Shown here: positions 30,027-38,761 of the stretch, one piece after another
Position numbering within the stretch: position 1 is the first letter of the stretch
Layout: each line of letters opens with the position of its first letter
Assembly: GCA_028284585.1 (NCBI GenBank)
Contig: JANQRK010000088.1
Location: forward strand, 1-64,000
DNA: 64,000 nucleotides
Direction: 5' to 3'
Origin: Chromatiales bacterium
Lineage (GTDB): Bacteria; Pseudomonadota; Gammaproteobacteria; Chromatiales; Chromatiaceae
Program-made: the position numbers and the translations under genes
Notes under the pieces: model-generated
The model's database searches: none
Told to the model about the DNA's origin: nothing
The model's input: the letters and a program-made list of their open reading frames with translations, nothing else

Positions 30027-30563
30027 CTACTGCAAGATGCTGCGTAGTTTCTCGCGGGCGCGGAATAGGCGTGTTCCAGCACCTGCCACCGAGATGCCAA
30101 GGTGGTTGGCGATCTCTTTCTGTGAATAGCCGTAGATGACCTGCATTAGCAGCGGCTCGCGGTACACTTTGGGCAGTTCCTCTAGGGCCCGTCGCAGGGT
30201 GAATGCCTCGGTCGAGGTGTCGTACTCGTTGCGGTCTGCTGCCAGTTCCTCGGTCGGGATGGCGCATTCGATTGGACGTTGGCGCTCGAATCGACGCGCA
30301 TTCTCACGTCGCAATATGGTCAGCAGCCAGCCCTTGGCAGCCCGCGCGTCGTTCAGCTTGTCCATCGATTTCCATGACCGTAGCAAAGTTTCCTGGACCA
30401 GGTCATCTGCCACGGTGGGGCTGCCGCTCAGCCAGCGTGCGTAGCGATACAGGTCGTCCATATGCACGGCGATCAACCGATTGAAGGTTTGCGCCCGGTC
30501 ACAGGACGTGTCCTCTGGCGTTACCGATAGATTGGCGACTTGGGCAAGGGCAATGGCAGTCAT
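30027..30563 (-). CDS. ECF-type RNA polymerase sigma factor without adjacent anti-sigma gene
   Basis: 178 residues: region 2 (DLYRYARWLSGSPTVADDLV, then QETLLRSWKSMDKL) and region 4 helix-turn-helix (YGYSQKEIANHLGISVAGAG, then TRLFRAREKL). It resembles the ECF factor at 10123 in region 2 and region 4, so the two are probably paralogues, but here no zinc-binding membrane protein follows. The ATG at 30563 (MTAIALAQ) is chosen; a frame extension to 30584 is possible. Convergent with the TPR gene and 168 bases downstream of the NtrC-type regulator gene. Confidence 0.9.
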   Translation of the reverse strand: MTAIALAQVANLSVTPEDTSCDRAQTFNRLIAVHMDDLYRYARWLSGSPTVADDLVQETLLRSWKSMDKLNDARAAKGWLLTILRRENARRFERQRPIECAIPTEELAADRNEYDTSTEAFTLRRALEELPKVYREPLLMQVIYGYSQKEIANHLGISVAGAGTRLFRAREKLRSILQ

Positions 30564-30731
30564 GGTGGCATCCTGAAATAGCAAATTTACTCGATGAGAC
30601 TGTCTAACGCATACACCATGCCATTCCGTAAGCTTTTGATTAAATAAAGAAATTAGTAGCGGCTGCAGCCAAAATCTTAACGAAACGTTGTAACGAGTCG
30701 TTGAGCTGGGCTGGCCTGACTTGGCTGGCGA

Positions 30732-32093
30732 CTAGTCACGGCCAGGTAGTCGAAGGCGGTACTTTTGGATCTTGCGGTCGAGCGCGGGGCGTGAGATCCC
30801 GAGGATCTCACAGCTCCTACCTTTGTGGCCGCCGGTGTGTTCCAACACCTGCTGGATATGCTCGGCCTCGACCTCATCGAGTGAGCGCAGGGCTATGGGC
30901 GTATTCTGTGCCGGTTCCGATCTGATGGTGCTTGCCGTGGAAGACTGCCGAAAGCGGATATGTTGAGCAGTGATTCGACCATTGCGTGCAAGAATGCTGG
31001 CCTGGATGAGCACGTTTTCAAGTTCGCGTACGTTGCCTGGCCAGTCGTAGGCACATAGCGCATCGACTGCGTTGCTGCTCAATGTTGGCACCGGCCGGCC
31101 TTCACGGTCGGCGGTTTTCTGCAATAGGGCGGCCGCCAGCAATGGAATGTCGTCGCGACGATCGCGCAATGGCGGCAGTTCGATATTGATTACGTTCAAT
31201 CGGTAGGCGAGGTCCTCGCGAAACAGCCCGTCTCTAGCCCGGGCGAATAGGTCGCGGTGCGTCGCTGCGATGATGCGGGCGCTAACTGCAATGCTGGTCG
31301 TGCCGCCGACGCGTTCTATCGTACGTTCTTGCAGAACGCGTAACAGTTTTGCCTGCAGCGAGGGCGCGAGTTCTGCGATCTCGTCGAGGAACATGGTGCC
31401 GTTGGCGGCCAGCTCAAATTTTCCTGGCTTGCTGCGATCGGCGCCCGTGAACGCCCCCTTGTTGTGGCCGAATAGCTCGCTCTCGAGTAGAGATTCGACA
31501 ATCGCGGCGCAATTGATCGCGATGAATGGGCCGCTGCGGCCACTGTGTTGGTGAATCAGCCTGGCCACCACCTCTTTGCCGGTGCCGGACTCCCCTGTGA
31601 TCATGACGGTTGCAGAATTGCCAGCGCACAGCGCGATCTGTTTGCTCACCTCGAGCATGGCTTGGCTGCGTCCGATCATGTCCCCCGGTGTAGCCGATAC
31701 GGTCTCTTGAGTCGGCTCCGGTTCGCGGTGTCTCTGCGCCAATACCTTGTCCACGGTGGCCTGCAAAGTGGCCGATTTGAGCGGCTTGTGGACAAAGTCA
31801 GTGGCGCCTGCCTTGATGGCGCGGATCGCCAGTTCTAGGTCGTGTTGGCCAGTCATCATCACTATGCTGGTATCAGGCCTGGCCTCGAGCAGGCGTGGTA
31901 ACAGATCGATGCCGGCGCCGTCCGGTAGCCGTTGGTCGAGCAAGATAAGGTCGTAGGCCTCAGCCTGGGCGCGGGCCTCGCCTCCGGCGATGTCTCCGGC
32001 GGCCTGGACCTGGTGTCCTTGGTCCTCGAAGTGCAGCGTCAGCATCTGTTGAAGCCCAGGGTCGTCCTCGATGATCAAGATGCGTATCGTCAT
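30732..32093 (-). CDS. sigma-54-dependent response regulator (NtrC family), orphan
   Basis: 453 residues: receiver domain ([14 protein letters not shown]; phospho-acceptor in [11 protein letters not shown], Asp53), AAA+ activator domain with Walker A GESGTGKE, the sigma-54 contact loop GAFTGA and the AATHRDLF segment, then a Fis-type helix-turn-helix ([34 protein letters not shown]). It activates promoters of the sigma-54 type. No histidine kinase is adjacent, so the partner kinase lies elsewhere. Confidence 0.93.
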   Translation of the reverse strand: MTIRILIIEDDPGLQQMLTLHFEDQGHQVQAAGDIAGGEARAQAEAYDLILLDQRLPDGAGIDLLPRLLEARPDTSIVMMTGQHDLELAIRAIKAGATDFVHKPLKSATLQATVDKVLAQRHREPEPTQETVSATPGDMIGRSQAMLEVSKQIALCAGNSATVMITGESGTGKEVVARLIHQHSGRSGPFIAINCAAIVESLLESELFGHNKGAFTGADRSKPGKFELAANGTMFLDEIAELAPSLQAKLLRVLQERTIERVGGTTSIAVSARIIAATHRDLFARARDGLFREDLAYRLNVINIELPPLRDRRDDIPLLAAALLQKTADREGRPVPTLSSNAVDALCAYDWPGNVRELENVLIQASILARNGRITAQHIRFRQSSTASTIRSEPAQNTPIALRSLDEVEAEHIQQVLEHTGGHKGRSCEILGISRPALDRKIQKYRLRLPGRD

Positions 32094-32189
32094 GCCCGGA
32101 TCATAGTCTTTCGCGGGTAGGGGGCTAGTGCAGGATCGCTGGTCAGCGGTACCGCGTCGGGACGGGAGCGCACGTGGCGTGCTGTGGTG

Positions 32190-33122
32190 TCAGGTGCCAT
32201 GCAGAATCCAGCAGCGGTGAGGTGCATAGCGTTTAAAGTCGCGTGGCACCGTCTTGGCACTGATTTCAACGACCCTTGCCAGTTCGGCGATCCCGGGGTC
32301 GAGCTGAAAGCCGCGACGATTGGTCGAGAAATAGAGCTCACCCCCCGGCGCCAACAGGTCTAGTGTGGCGCGCAGCAGGGCCTGATGGTCACGCTGGATG
32401 TCAAATGCCTCATGCATACGCTTCGAATTCGAAAAACTGGGCGGATCCAGCATGATCAGCTCGAAGCGTGCGCGCGCTCGGCGCATGCGCTCGAGGAAGG
32501 TCAGGGCGTCGGACTGCACAAAGCTGTGCTGGGTCCCGTTGAGCCCGTTGTGGGCCAAGTTGCGTCGACTCCAGGCCTGATAGGTCTTGGATAGGTCGAC
32601 TGTGACGCTGCGCCGAGCGCCGCCAGCCGCGGCATATACGGTGAAGCTGCCGGTATAGGCGAACAGATTGAGGAAAGACCGGCCGCTAGCGGCGTCCCGG
32701 ATGATGCGTCGGGTGTTGCGGTGGTCGAGGAATAACCCGGTGTCGAGGTAGCGCCCCAGATTGACTTCGAACTCTAGCCCGTGCTCACCGACCTGGAACG
32801 AAGGCACCCGATTGCTTAGCGGACGATACTGATCGGGTCCGCGTTGGCGCCGCCGGGCCTTGGTAGTTACTTGGGTACGAGGGATTGCCAGTTCTGCTGC
32901 CAGTGCTTCGCAGATGCCATCTAGCTCGTGAACGGTCAGTGGGCGTTTCCTTTCGAACACCTGGATATTCAGCCAGTCGGCGTAGCAGTCGATCGCCAAC
33001 GGGAACTCGGGCATGTCTCGATCGTATAGTCGATAGGCATCGATCCCCTCGCGCCGTGCCCATTTTGTCAGATGCCGTTGGTTCTTGAGCACTCGGTTGC
33101 ACAAGGCGTCGATGGCGCTCAC
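32190..33122 (-). CDS. class I SAM-dependent rRNA methyltransferase, RlmK/RlmI-like
   Basis: 310 residues: VFERKRP-type THUMP-less start, EVNLGRYLDTGLFLDHRNTR, SAM motif FLNLFAYTGSFTVYAA and the catalytic motif LIMLDPPSFSNSKRM. This is the layout of the C-terminal half of RlmL (RlmK, m7G2069 of 23S rRNA) and of RlmI-type m5C enzymes; which base is modified is not clear. The GTG at 33122 overlaps the DUF423 stop (GTGA), which decides the start; an upstream TTG would lie inside the DUF423 gene. Confidence 0.85.
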   Translation of the reverse strand: MSAIDALCNRVLKNQRHLTKWARREGIDAYRLYDRDMPEFPLAIDCYADWLNIQVFERKRPLTVHELDGICEALAAELAIPRTQVTTKARRRQRGPDQYRPLSNRVPSFQVGEHGLEFEVNLGRYLDTGLFLDHRNTRRIIRDAASGRSFLNLFAYTGSFTVYAAAGGARRSVTVDLSKTYQAWSRRNLAHNGLNGTQHSFVQSDALTFLERMRRARARFELIMLDPPSFSNSKRMHEAFDIQRDHQALLRATLDLLAPGGELYFSTNRRGFQLDPGIAELARVVEISAKTVPRDFKRYAPHRCWILHGT

Positions 33123-33499
33123 GGGACACCGCGCCAGGCGTGCCAAGCGAGCGCTGCCCAGCCGATCAAAAAGGCGCTACCACCCAAGGGTGTGATCACA
33201 CCAAGCCAGCGCGCGTCGGTCAGGGCAAGCAGATACAGGCTGCCAGAGAACACTAAGATGCCGGTTGCGAAGGCCCAACCGGCGATGTTGAGGGCACGCG
33301 TGGTGTGCTGCTGGCTGAACAGGCCGACCGCGAGTAGGGCGAGTGCGTGCATGGCCTGGTAGTCCACACCGGTTTGGAAGGTGGCGAGCAGACCGGCACT
33401 GAGCAGAGATTCAAGTCCATGGGCGGCAAAGGCACCCAGGGCTACCGCCAAAAAACCGCAGATCGCCCCAATGAAAACGAAGTGCTGCGACGGACTCAC
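33119..33499 (-). CDS. DUF423 family small membrane protein
   Basis: 126 residues with four hydrophobic helices and the family pattern FLAVALGAFAAHGLES, FQTGVDYQAMHALALL and GSAFLIGWAALAWHAWR. Function unknown; sometimes called YwdK/YgdD family. Its stop overlaps the start of the methyltransferase gene, so both are translated from one mRNA. Confidence 0.9.
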   Translation of the reverse strand: MSPSQHFVFIGAICGFLAVALGAFAAHGLESLLSAGLLATFQTGVDYQAMHALALLAVGLFSQQHTTRALNIAGWAFATGILVFSGSLYLLALTDARWLGVITPLGGSAFLIGWAALAWHAWRGVP

Positions 33500-33815
33500 C
33501 GCTGTGGGCTCGGTGGGGCGAACGGTTGTGACTGGCTACTTTGCATCAGTTGCTCACTATGGGCGGCCCGTGTGGTACACAGCCATTTGGATCACGGAAA
33601 CTGGGCGAGCGATTCGAGCCCCGCTACGCTATGGACCGTCTGCTCGGTGAGTTTGACCATGCCTTTCTGCTAATAACTGTCGGGGCGCGGCCAGGGTGCC
33701 AAGCCGCGAATAGAAACTAAGTCTGGCGCGGCGCACGCGTCTTGAGATGAAGCCCTGGCCTTGGCCGCATTCAGGCTTGAAAGATGGCTAAATCGCCACG
33801 GCATGATTGAGCGGA
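33500..33815. other. 316-base intergenic stretch without recognised feature
   Basis: Lies between two minus-strand genes: upstream of DUF423 and downstream of the PyrF-like gene. Short frames here lack ribosome binding sites and family motifs. I see no tRNA cloverleaf, strong terminator hairpin or repeat copy. Confidence 0.4.
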
Positions 33816-34571
33816 CTAGGTGATGTGTGCCTTGAAGGTGCGCCGTTGCTTTTGAAACAGTTCCTCGATGTCGTTCTGTATGTCTTCGGCGGCTACCCTG
33901 GGGTCCTGGGCATTTTTGATCCGGCGGCCGAGCACTACGTAGTCGGCGCCGTTGCTGAACGCCCGCTCCAAGCTCATTGGGCGCTTCTCTTTTTGGCCCA
34001 GTGGTTCACCTACGAGGGCAAGGTCCGGATACACGACCAGCAGGCGGTCTTCGAGCTCCGGATATATCTTCTCGGCCTCCAGACCGGCGGAAAAAATGCC
34101 ATCGAAGCCCAACTTTAGTGCACTCCTAGCACGGGCCAGCGCTAGGTCCTCTAGGCTGCGCGTCGCATCGGGCGACTCCGCCTCTGCTCGGTCTAGGCAA
34201 GTCGGTGCCGTGACAGCCAACAGCTTCAGCTTGCCTTTTTCCTGAGCCGCGGCGTCCAAGACTGCGTTGTTGCCATGCACTGTCGCGAACTCCACGCCGC
34301 GTTGCGCCAATTGGTGCACGGCACGCCCGATGGACTCAGGGATATCGAAGAACTTGAGATCACAAAAGACCCGCTTGCCTTGTCTGCGGAGCCAGTCAAC
34401 CAACTCCAAATAACCGTCTGTCAGACACAGCTCAGCCCCCACCCGGTAAACGTATACCTCATCCCTTAAATGAGCGACCAGTCGTTTGGCGGTGAGATGG
34501 TTGGGGGAATCGAGGGCGAAAATTAGCCGCTCATCGACGGGAATCTTTTTTTTCGACAGCTGTTTAGCCAT
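33816..34571 (-). CDS. pyrF: orotidine-5'-phosphate decarboxylase family protein (divergent PyrF)
   Basis: 251 residues: LIFALDSPNHLTAKRLVAHL, the catalytic tetrad-type motif CDLKFFDIPESIGRAV (Asp-x-Lys-x-x-Asp), TVHGNNAVLDAA and the phosphate-binding NGADYVVLGRRIKNAQDP. The usual VTPGIR strand reads VYPDLA, so it is divergent at the phosphate loop but keeps the GRRI arginine. It may be genuine UMP synthesis PyrF or a relative. The ATG at 34571 is chosen; longer frames add about 96 residues of untypical, proline-rich sequence. Confidence 0.78.
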   Translation of the reverse strand: MAKQLSKKKIPVDERLIFALDSPNHLTAKRLVAHLRDEVYVYRVGAELCLTDGYLELVDWLRRQGKRVFCDLKFFDIPESIGRAVHQLAQRGVEFATVHGNNAVLDAAAQEKGKLKLLAVTAPTCLDRAEAESPDATRSLEDLALARARSALKLGFDGIFSAGLEAEKIYPELEDRLLVVYPDLALVGEPLGQKEKRPMSLERAFSNGADYVVLGRRIKNAQDPRVAAEDIQNDIEELFQKQRRTFKAHIT

Positions 34572-34963
34572 GATTTGTCTCGTCATGCTCGGATGGCATG
34601 GATTATAAACACTGCGGGGCGGCAATTTCCCCATATTGATCGAGCATAGCAGCCGCTTTTTAGCAGCATTTACGGGCATTTCGGTGAGGGTTATCTTAGT
34701 TTTCTGGAGGGGAGGAGGCAGTCGGCCCTTGGCACGCACTCGAGGGAGTGGCTCGGGTGCACTGTTTTGACGCAGCGCCGCTGCGCTGCAAGCAAATAAA
34801 GGGCCCACGGCGTCAGCCGCTATCCCTTTGGCATATCGAGGTGCGCGTGCGGCCGCCAACCCGCGTTCATGCCGATGCTAATGCATCGGATCGGCCGCCA
34901 ATTGGGCCGAGGAAATTTACTTGGCGCCAAATTGTGGCGTCGCAGGATGAAGAGAGACGAGCT
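34572..34963. other. 392-base divergent intergenic region between pyrF and pilin gene
   Basis: Should hold promoters for both neighbours. I see palindromes such as TTGGCGCCAA near 34920 and several GGCCGCC-type repeats. A sequence resembling a sigma-54 site (TGGCAT near 34830) is too weak to call. No gene is supported. Confidence 0.35.
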
Positions 34964-35467
34964 ATGAACAGCAACCGAGCGGCAGGCTTCTCCTTGATCG
35001 AGATCATGATTGCCGTCGCCATCTTGGCCATCATCGCGGCGCTCGCCGTGCCGGTTTATCAGGGCTACATTGCCGAAGGCAGATTCGGCTCGACGATCAC
35101 CGACATCCGCCAGGCACAACTGTTCTTCGACGATTTGGCGCTGGACATGAACCTAAATGCCGCTGATGGCGGCGACTCAACAGTGCGTGGTCTCTATATG
35201 TCGTCCGGGCGTCCAACCCTAGGCGATGTGGGCAGCACGCCCGCGGGTGCTGAGCCCTGGACCGACCCATGGGGGCAGATCTACCGATATCAGAGGCCCG
35301 CGGCCCGCAGTGTCGGTGGCAGTTTGTCAAACGATAGTAATAGCCCGCAAGGTTATGACCTGTTCAGCATTGGGGAAGATGGCGTGCCCGGCAACGCGGA
35401 CGACATCATGCGTGGCTGCAATGGCGACTATGTCGGGCTTGCATCGACCCATCCGGCTGGCTGTTGA
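34964..35467 (+). CDS. GspG-like type II secretion/type IV pseudopilin, orphan
   Basis: 167 residues with a class III leader: MNSNRAAG then FSLIEIMIAVAILAIIAALA, with cleavage after Gly8 and the conserved Glu at +5 (Glu13). The globular part has PWGQIYRYQRP and YDLFSIGEDGVPGNADDI, the calcium-binding-loop region typical of the major pseudopilin GspG. GAGAGACGAG precedes the ATG. No other secretion or pilus gene is next to it, so it is an orphan or serves a machine encoded elsewhere; pilU is in the window at 57393. Confidence 0.82.
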   Translation: MNSNRAAGFSLIEIMIAVAILAIIAALAVPVYQGYIAEGRFGSTITDIRQAQLFFDDLALDMNLNAADGGDSTVRGLYMSSGRPTLGDVGSTPAGAEPWTDPWGQIYRYQRPAARSVGGSLSNDSNSPQGYDLFSIGEDGVPGNADDIMRGCNGDYVGLASTHPAGC

Positions 35468-35798
35468 TCGTTTTCGTGAGGTAGTCATCAGGTGCACATC
35501 GTTTGGTCGGGCCGCGGGACATTGTTTGGCATCGAAAAAACTTTCCATAACCCGCAAATCGTCTATCTTTGGAGGAGTTTATAAGAATGAGTTGATTTGT
35601 TTGGGGAGCAGGTGGCGGTAAATCCCTGTAGTTGTGCACACCACGTTGTCTGCATTTGCCCCGAGGCCCTTTGGGTCAAAACCCGGAAAGGGTTCCAACC
35701 TGCGGTGGTCGATGCCGATGGCACGGTGCTAATCCGAGAATTGGCGGGCTACCAATTTGCCAACAGGTTGGTTTGCTTGTCGTCTGCTTGGGGGCGTT
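35468..35798 (+). promoter_or_regulatory. candidate structured leader before the GGDEF-EAL gene
   Basis: In this 331-base gap CCAACCTG (35695-35702) can pair with CAGGTTGG (35764-35771), enclosing TGCC/GGCA (35713-35723) and AATTGG/CCAATT (35739-35757), a possible three-way junction ending 27 bases before the start codon. It does not match the known c-di-GMP riboswitch consensus I can recall. A short frame at 35597-35806 crosses the same bases but lacks support. Confidence 0.35.
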
Positions 35799-38060
35799 AT
35801 GGTTGATGCTCGGCGAGGGCTGTCGATCGGCGCATATGCGCTGATTATGATGGCCTTGGTTTTATTGGCCTTCCTCAGTTACGCGGCATTCACCTTCACT
35901 GAGTTCCAGCGGGTAAGGGCGGATATACAGGCTTCGAGCCGTGCTGCGGCACGTGCCGAGATCCATGGTGTGATGGATCGCCTACGCGTCGAGGCCGAGC
36001 GGACGGCCGAGCGGTTTGCTGCCTCGAACCTGGTCTCCAGACGCCTCTATCACGATAGCAAACGATCGCACGTATCCTTGCCGCCGCTTGCAAGTCAGTT
36101 ACCGGACACGGTGATCGCAGCGGAGATCTATGATCGGGCCGGTGGCGAGGTTGGTAATCCTGGCTATGGCATATTACCCAGACAAGCGGCGATACCCTTG
36201 TATGGGGACTACATCGAGTATGTCGACGGCGAGCCTACCCTCACGCTGTTTCGTCCAGTTGGTGCCTCGGTCGGTGTGGGAACGCCAGAAGTCCTTGGTT
36301 ATGTGGGTCTGCGCATACGCTTTCTCCAATCGTTGCGCGAGGGTCAGGCCTATCTTTATGTTGACCCGCAGACCATCGACTTCGGGCCCTGGCCGGCAGA
36401 GACCCTGACCTGGTCTGCCCTGAAGTCCGCGGTTAGGTTTAGGCTACGTTACAGTCCGATGAGCGAAGTGGTCTCGGCTCTGCTGTCCGACGCTATCCTC
36501 AACCTGAGTATCATTTTAGGGGTCTTTGCGCTTACCCTGTTCCCGGCATTGGTGTTCCTAATCGTCCGCCCACTTCGAGCTATCTCTGCGCACATTGATC
36601 GTCTCAAGAGCAGTCCTGGAGGATTGATGCTCGGCGACCTTGCTGGGATCCTGCCGATTGCTGAAACCGAGAAGATACGCCACTCGCTGAACGAGTATCA
36701 GAGCCAGCTCATCGACGTACACTCGAGCCTTGAAGAAAAAAGTCAGCAGCTCTGGGAGATGGCGCACCATGATGCCCTGACCGGGGCCAAGAACCGCAGG
36801 GCGTTTGACGAATTCATACAGAATCTGGCCCAGGTGCTGGGCGAGCGCGATGTCTGCTTCGCATTGTTTGATGTCAATCAATTCAAAGCGATAAACGATA
36901 GCTATGGGCATAACATCGGTGATCAGGTCCTCAAGGCGATCGCCGATCGAATAAGGAGCGCGTTGCGCAAAGGCGAGGAGCTGTTTCGCATTGGCGGCGA
37001 CGAGTTTGCGGTGATTCTGCTTGATTGCGATGAACCCACCGCCCTGCGGATCGCCGAGAGCTGCCATCAGCAAGTGGTTGGCTTCGATTTCGGAAAGCTA
37101 GGTATCCGTGAGCCTCTCCGGATCAGTGCCGGTCTGGCGAGTGCCCGGATCCTAGTCCCAGATGATGTTCAATCGTTGCAGTGGAAGGCAGATGTAGCGA
37201 TGTATCGTGCTAAGCGCCCTGGGCATTCCAGTGTGGTGATGTTCAGCGAGGCCTTGGCGCGGGATTCTGAGGGTCTGTTTTCCAGCTGGGTGAACACGGC
37301 AGTGTTCGACGCAGTAATCTCTGGTCGTGGATTGCGGATGGCCTATCAGCCTATCGTCGACCTCGGCGATGGCAGGATCTGCCACTACGAGGCCCTGGTA
37401 AGAATCCAACGCGATGGGGAACTTATCTATCCTTCGAACATCTTTCCGGTGGTCGAGGCGCGTCGCCTCGAAGTCGAGTTGGATCGTGCGGTGATCCGGC
37501 AGGTATTGGCGGACCTGGCGGCTGGCAAGGTACGGCCTGGCACGGGCGTTTCCATAAACCTTTCCGGCCCAACCCTGGTGCAGGATCGCGTGTGTTCTTG
37601 GTTGCGCGGTTTTCTACCCTATCTGAAGGACTTCCGGGTGATGATCGAGGTCACCGAGACCGCGCTGATAACCCAGATTGGTCTTGCTAATGAAAATCTC
37701 GCCAGGCTAAGGCGCCGGGGTTTCGATATTGCCCTGGATGATTTCGGTAGCGGCTACTCGTCGGTTAGGTACTTGGCCAGCATGCCGGTGGATGTCGTCA
37801 AGTTCGACATTAGCCTGATTCAGGAACTGCGAGATCCGGTGCAAGGTAATATGGTGCGGCACTTGGCGCAGATGATCCTAGAGTCGGGCCATCAGCTGGT
37901 GGCGGAGGGGATAGAAGACAGAGTAGTTCTCGAGGCGGCCCGGGCCGCGGGGTTCGTGCTCGGTCAAGGCTATTTGACCGGCAGGCCGGCGGAAAAGGCT
38001 CATTGTGCCAAGCTGGTGCTCGATAACGTGGCCTTGTTCCCGCGCGATTTGCGCGCCTGA
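35799..38060 (+). CDS. membrane GGDEF-EAL protein (diguanylate cyclase/phosphodiesterase)
   Basis: 753 residues: transmembrane helix at about 13-35, a periplasmic sensor region, second helix at about 230-255, a short HAMP-like and coiled segment, GGDEF domain with intact FRIGGDEFAV (about residue 400) and EAL domain with intact YEALVRI (Glu531) and the DDFGSGYSSVRYL loop. Both active sites look complete, so it could make or degrade cyclic di-GMP. Start at 35799 after GGGGGCG. The upstream gap may fold into a structured leader. Confidence 0.92.
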   Translation: MVDARRGLSIGAYALIMMALVLLAFLSYAAFTFTEFQRVRADIQASSRAAARAEIHGVMDRLRVEAERTAERFAASNLVSRRLYHDSKRSHVSLPPLASQLPDTVIAAEIYDRAGGEVGNPGYGILPRQAAIPLYGDYIEYVDGEPTLTLFRPVGASVGVGTPEVLGYVGLRIRFLQSLREGQAYLYVDPQTIDFGPWPAETLTWSALKSAVRFRLRYSPMSEVVSALLSDAILNLSIILGVFALTLFPALVFLIVRPLRAISAHIDRLKSSPGGLMLGDLAGILPIAETEKIRHSLNEYQSQLIDVHSSLEEKSQQLWEMAHHDALTGAKNRRAFDEFIQNLAQVLGERDVCFALFDVNQFKAINDSYGHNIGDQVLKAIADRIRSALRKGEELFRIGGDEFAVILLDCDEPTALRIAESCHQQVVGFDFGKLGIREPLRISAGLASARILVPDDVQSLQWKADVAMYRAKRPGHSSVVMFSEALARDSEGLFSSWVNTAVFDAVISGRGLRMAYQPIVDLGDGRICHYEALVRIQRDGELIYPSNIFPVVEARRLEVELDRAVIRQVLADLAAGKVRPGTGVSINLSGPTLVQDRVCSWLRGFLPYLKDFRVMIEVTETALITQIGLANENLARLRRRGFDIALDDFGSGYSSVRYLASMPVDVVKFDISLIQELRDPVQGNMVRHLAQMILESGHQLVAEGIEDRVVLEAARAAGFVLGQGYLTGRPAEKAHCAKLVLDNVALFPRDLRA

Positions 38061-38165
38061 GGGCCTCGACTGGGCGCTATTACGCGGGCCGCGTGCCTGA
38101 AAACGAACTCCGGCCTGCAGGTTCTGGTTCGGGACAACACAGCCCGCGGTAACTCAACCAAAAAA

Positions 38166-38699
38166 ATGTCGCAACATCCAGACCACAAGCAGGTGCGACG
38201 CACCGGGCGGATGATGCTGCTTCTGGCCTGGGTGGGCGGGCTTGCCCTGTTGACCGCATTGTTCCAGAACCAGCTCAAGGCTCGCTTCAATCCGAATCCA
38301 GACCCCCTAGTAGAGGTGTCGCAGGACGGGCGATATGAAGTCGTGCTAGAGCGCAATGCACAGGGTCAATATGTGGCCAGCGGCACAATCAATACCATTC
38401 CAGTCACTTTCCTTGTGGATACCGGAGCGACCGATGTTGCTCTATCTGAGGTGCTGGCCGATCGTTTGCGATTGCAACGCACTGGCGGTGGTATCAGTCA
38501 GACAGCCAATGGCCCGGTGGCCGTCTGGCGGACAGTTTTGCAAAGGGTGCGGGTAGGGTCTATAGAGCTTACCGATGTGCGGGCTGCGATCGTACCTTCA
38601 ATGGGGGCACGTGATCCCGTGTTACTCGGGATGAGCTTCCTGCGTCAGCTCGAATTCTCACAGCGGGATGGGCGTCTCACGCTGAGCCATCCTGATTGA
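38166..38699 (+). CDS. retropepsin-like aspartic protease, TIGR02281 family
   Basis: 177 residues: a transmembrane helix near the N-terminus (MMLLLAWVGGLALLTALF), then a single-lobe aspartic protease domain with the catalytic FLVDTGATDVALS motif, GGGISQTANGPVAVWRT in the flap and VLLGMSFLRQLEF at the end. Such proteins act as dimers with the active site in the periplasm; substrates are unknown. There is no strong ribosome binding site before the ATG. Confidence 0.9.
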   Translation: MSQHPDHKQVRRTGRMMLLLAWVGGLALLTALFQNQLKARFNPNPDPLVEVSQDGRYEVVLERNAQGQYVASGTINTIPVTFLVDTGATDVALSEVLADRLRLQRTGGGISQTANGPVAVWRTVLQRVRVGSIELTDVRAAIVPSMGARDPVLLGMSFLRQLEFSQRDGRLTLSHPD

Positions 38700-38709
38700 C
38701 CCAGCCTAA

Positions 38710-38737
38710 AGACAACGCCGCGTTCAGCGGCGTTGTG
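38710..38737 (-). terminator. hairpin between the convergent protease and HU genes
   Basis: ACAACGCCG and CGGCGTTGT form a 9-bp perfect stem around a 7-base loop. On the minus strand it follows the HU-like gene by about 25 bases and is followed by TCTTTAGG, a weak T-run; on the plus strand it follows the protease gene. Probably a bidirectional terminator. Confidence 0.6.
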
Positions 38738-38761
38738 CAATCCGCTCGCGGCGGCCCTGGC

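Noticed and set aside
34825-34850. Sigma-54 promoter before the pilin gene
   Set aside because: The TGGCAT part is present, but the second element does not match TTGC at the required distance.
34572-34859. Long N-terminal extension of the PyrF-like protein
   Set aside because: The extra 96 residues are unlike any decarboxylase and lie in the divergent promoter region; the ATG at 34571 gives the normal length.
35468-35798. Known c-di-GMP riboswitch (GEMM)
   Set aside because: The conserved aptamer core is absent; only a generic branched fold is possible.
35597-35806. 70-codon frame overlapping the start of the GGDEF-EAL gene
   Set aside because: Starts with TTG or GTG, has no clear ribosome binding site and no recognisable motif; the candidate RNA structure explains the region as well.
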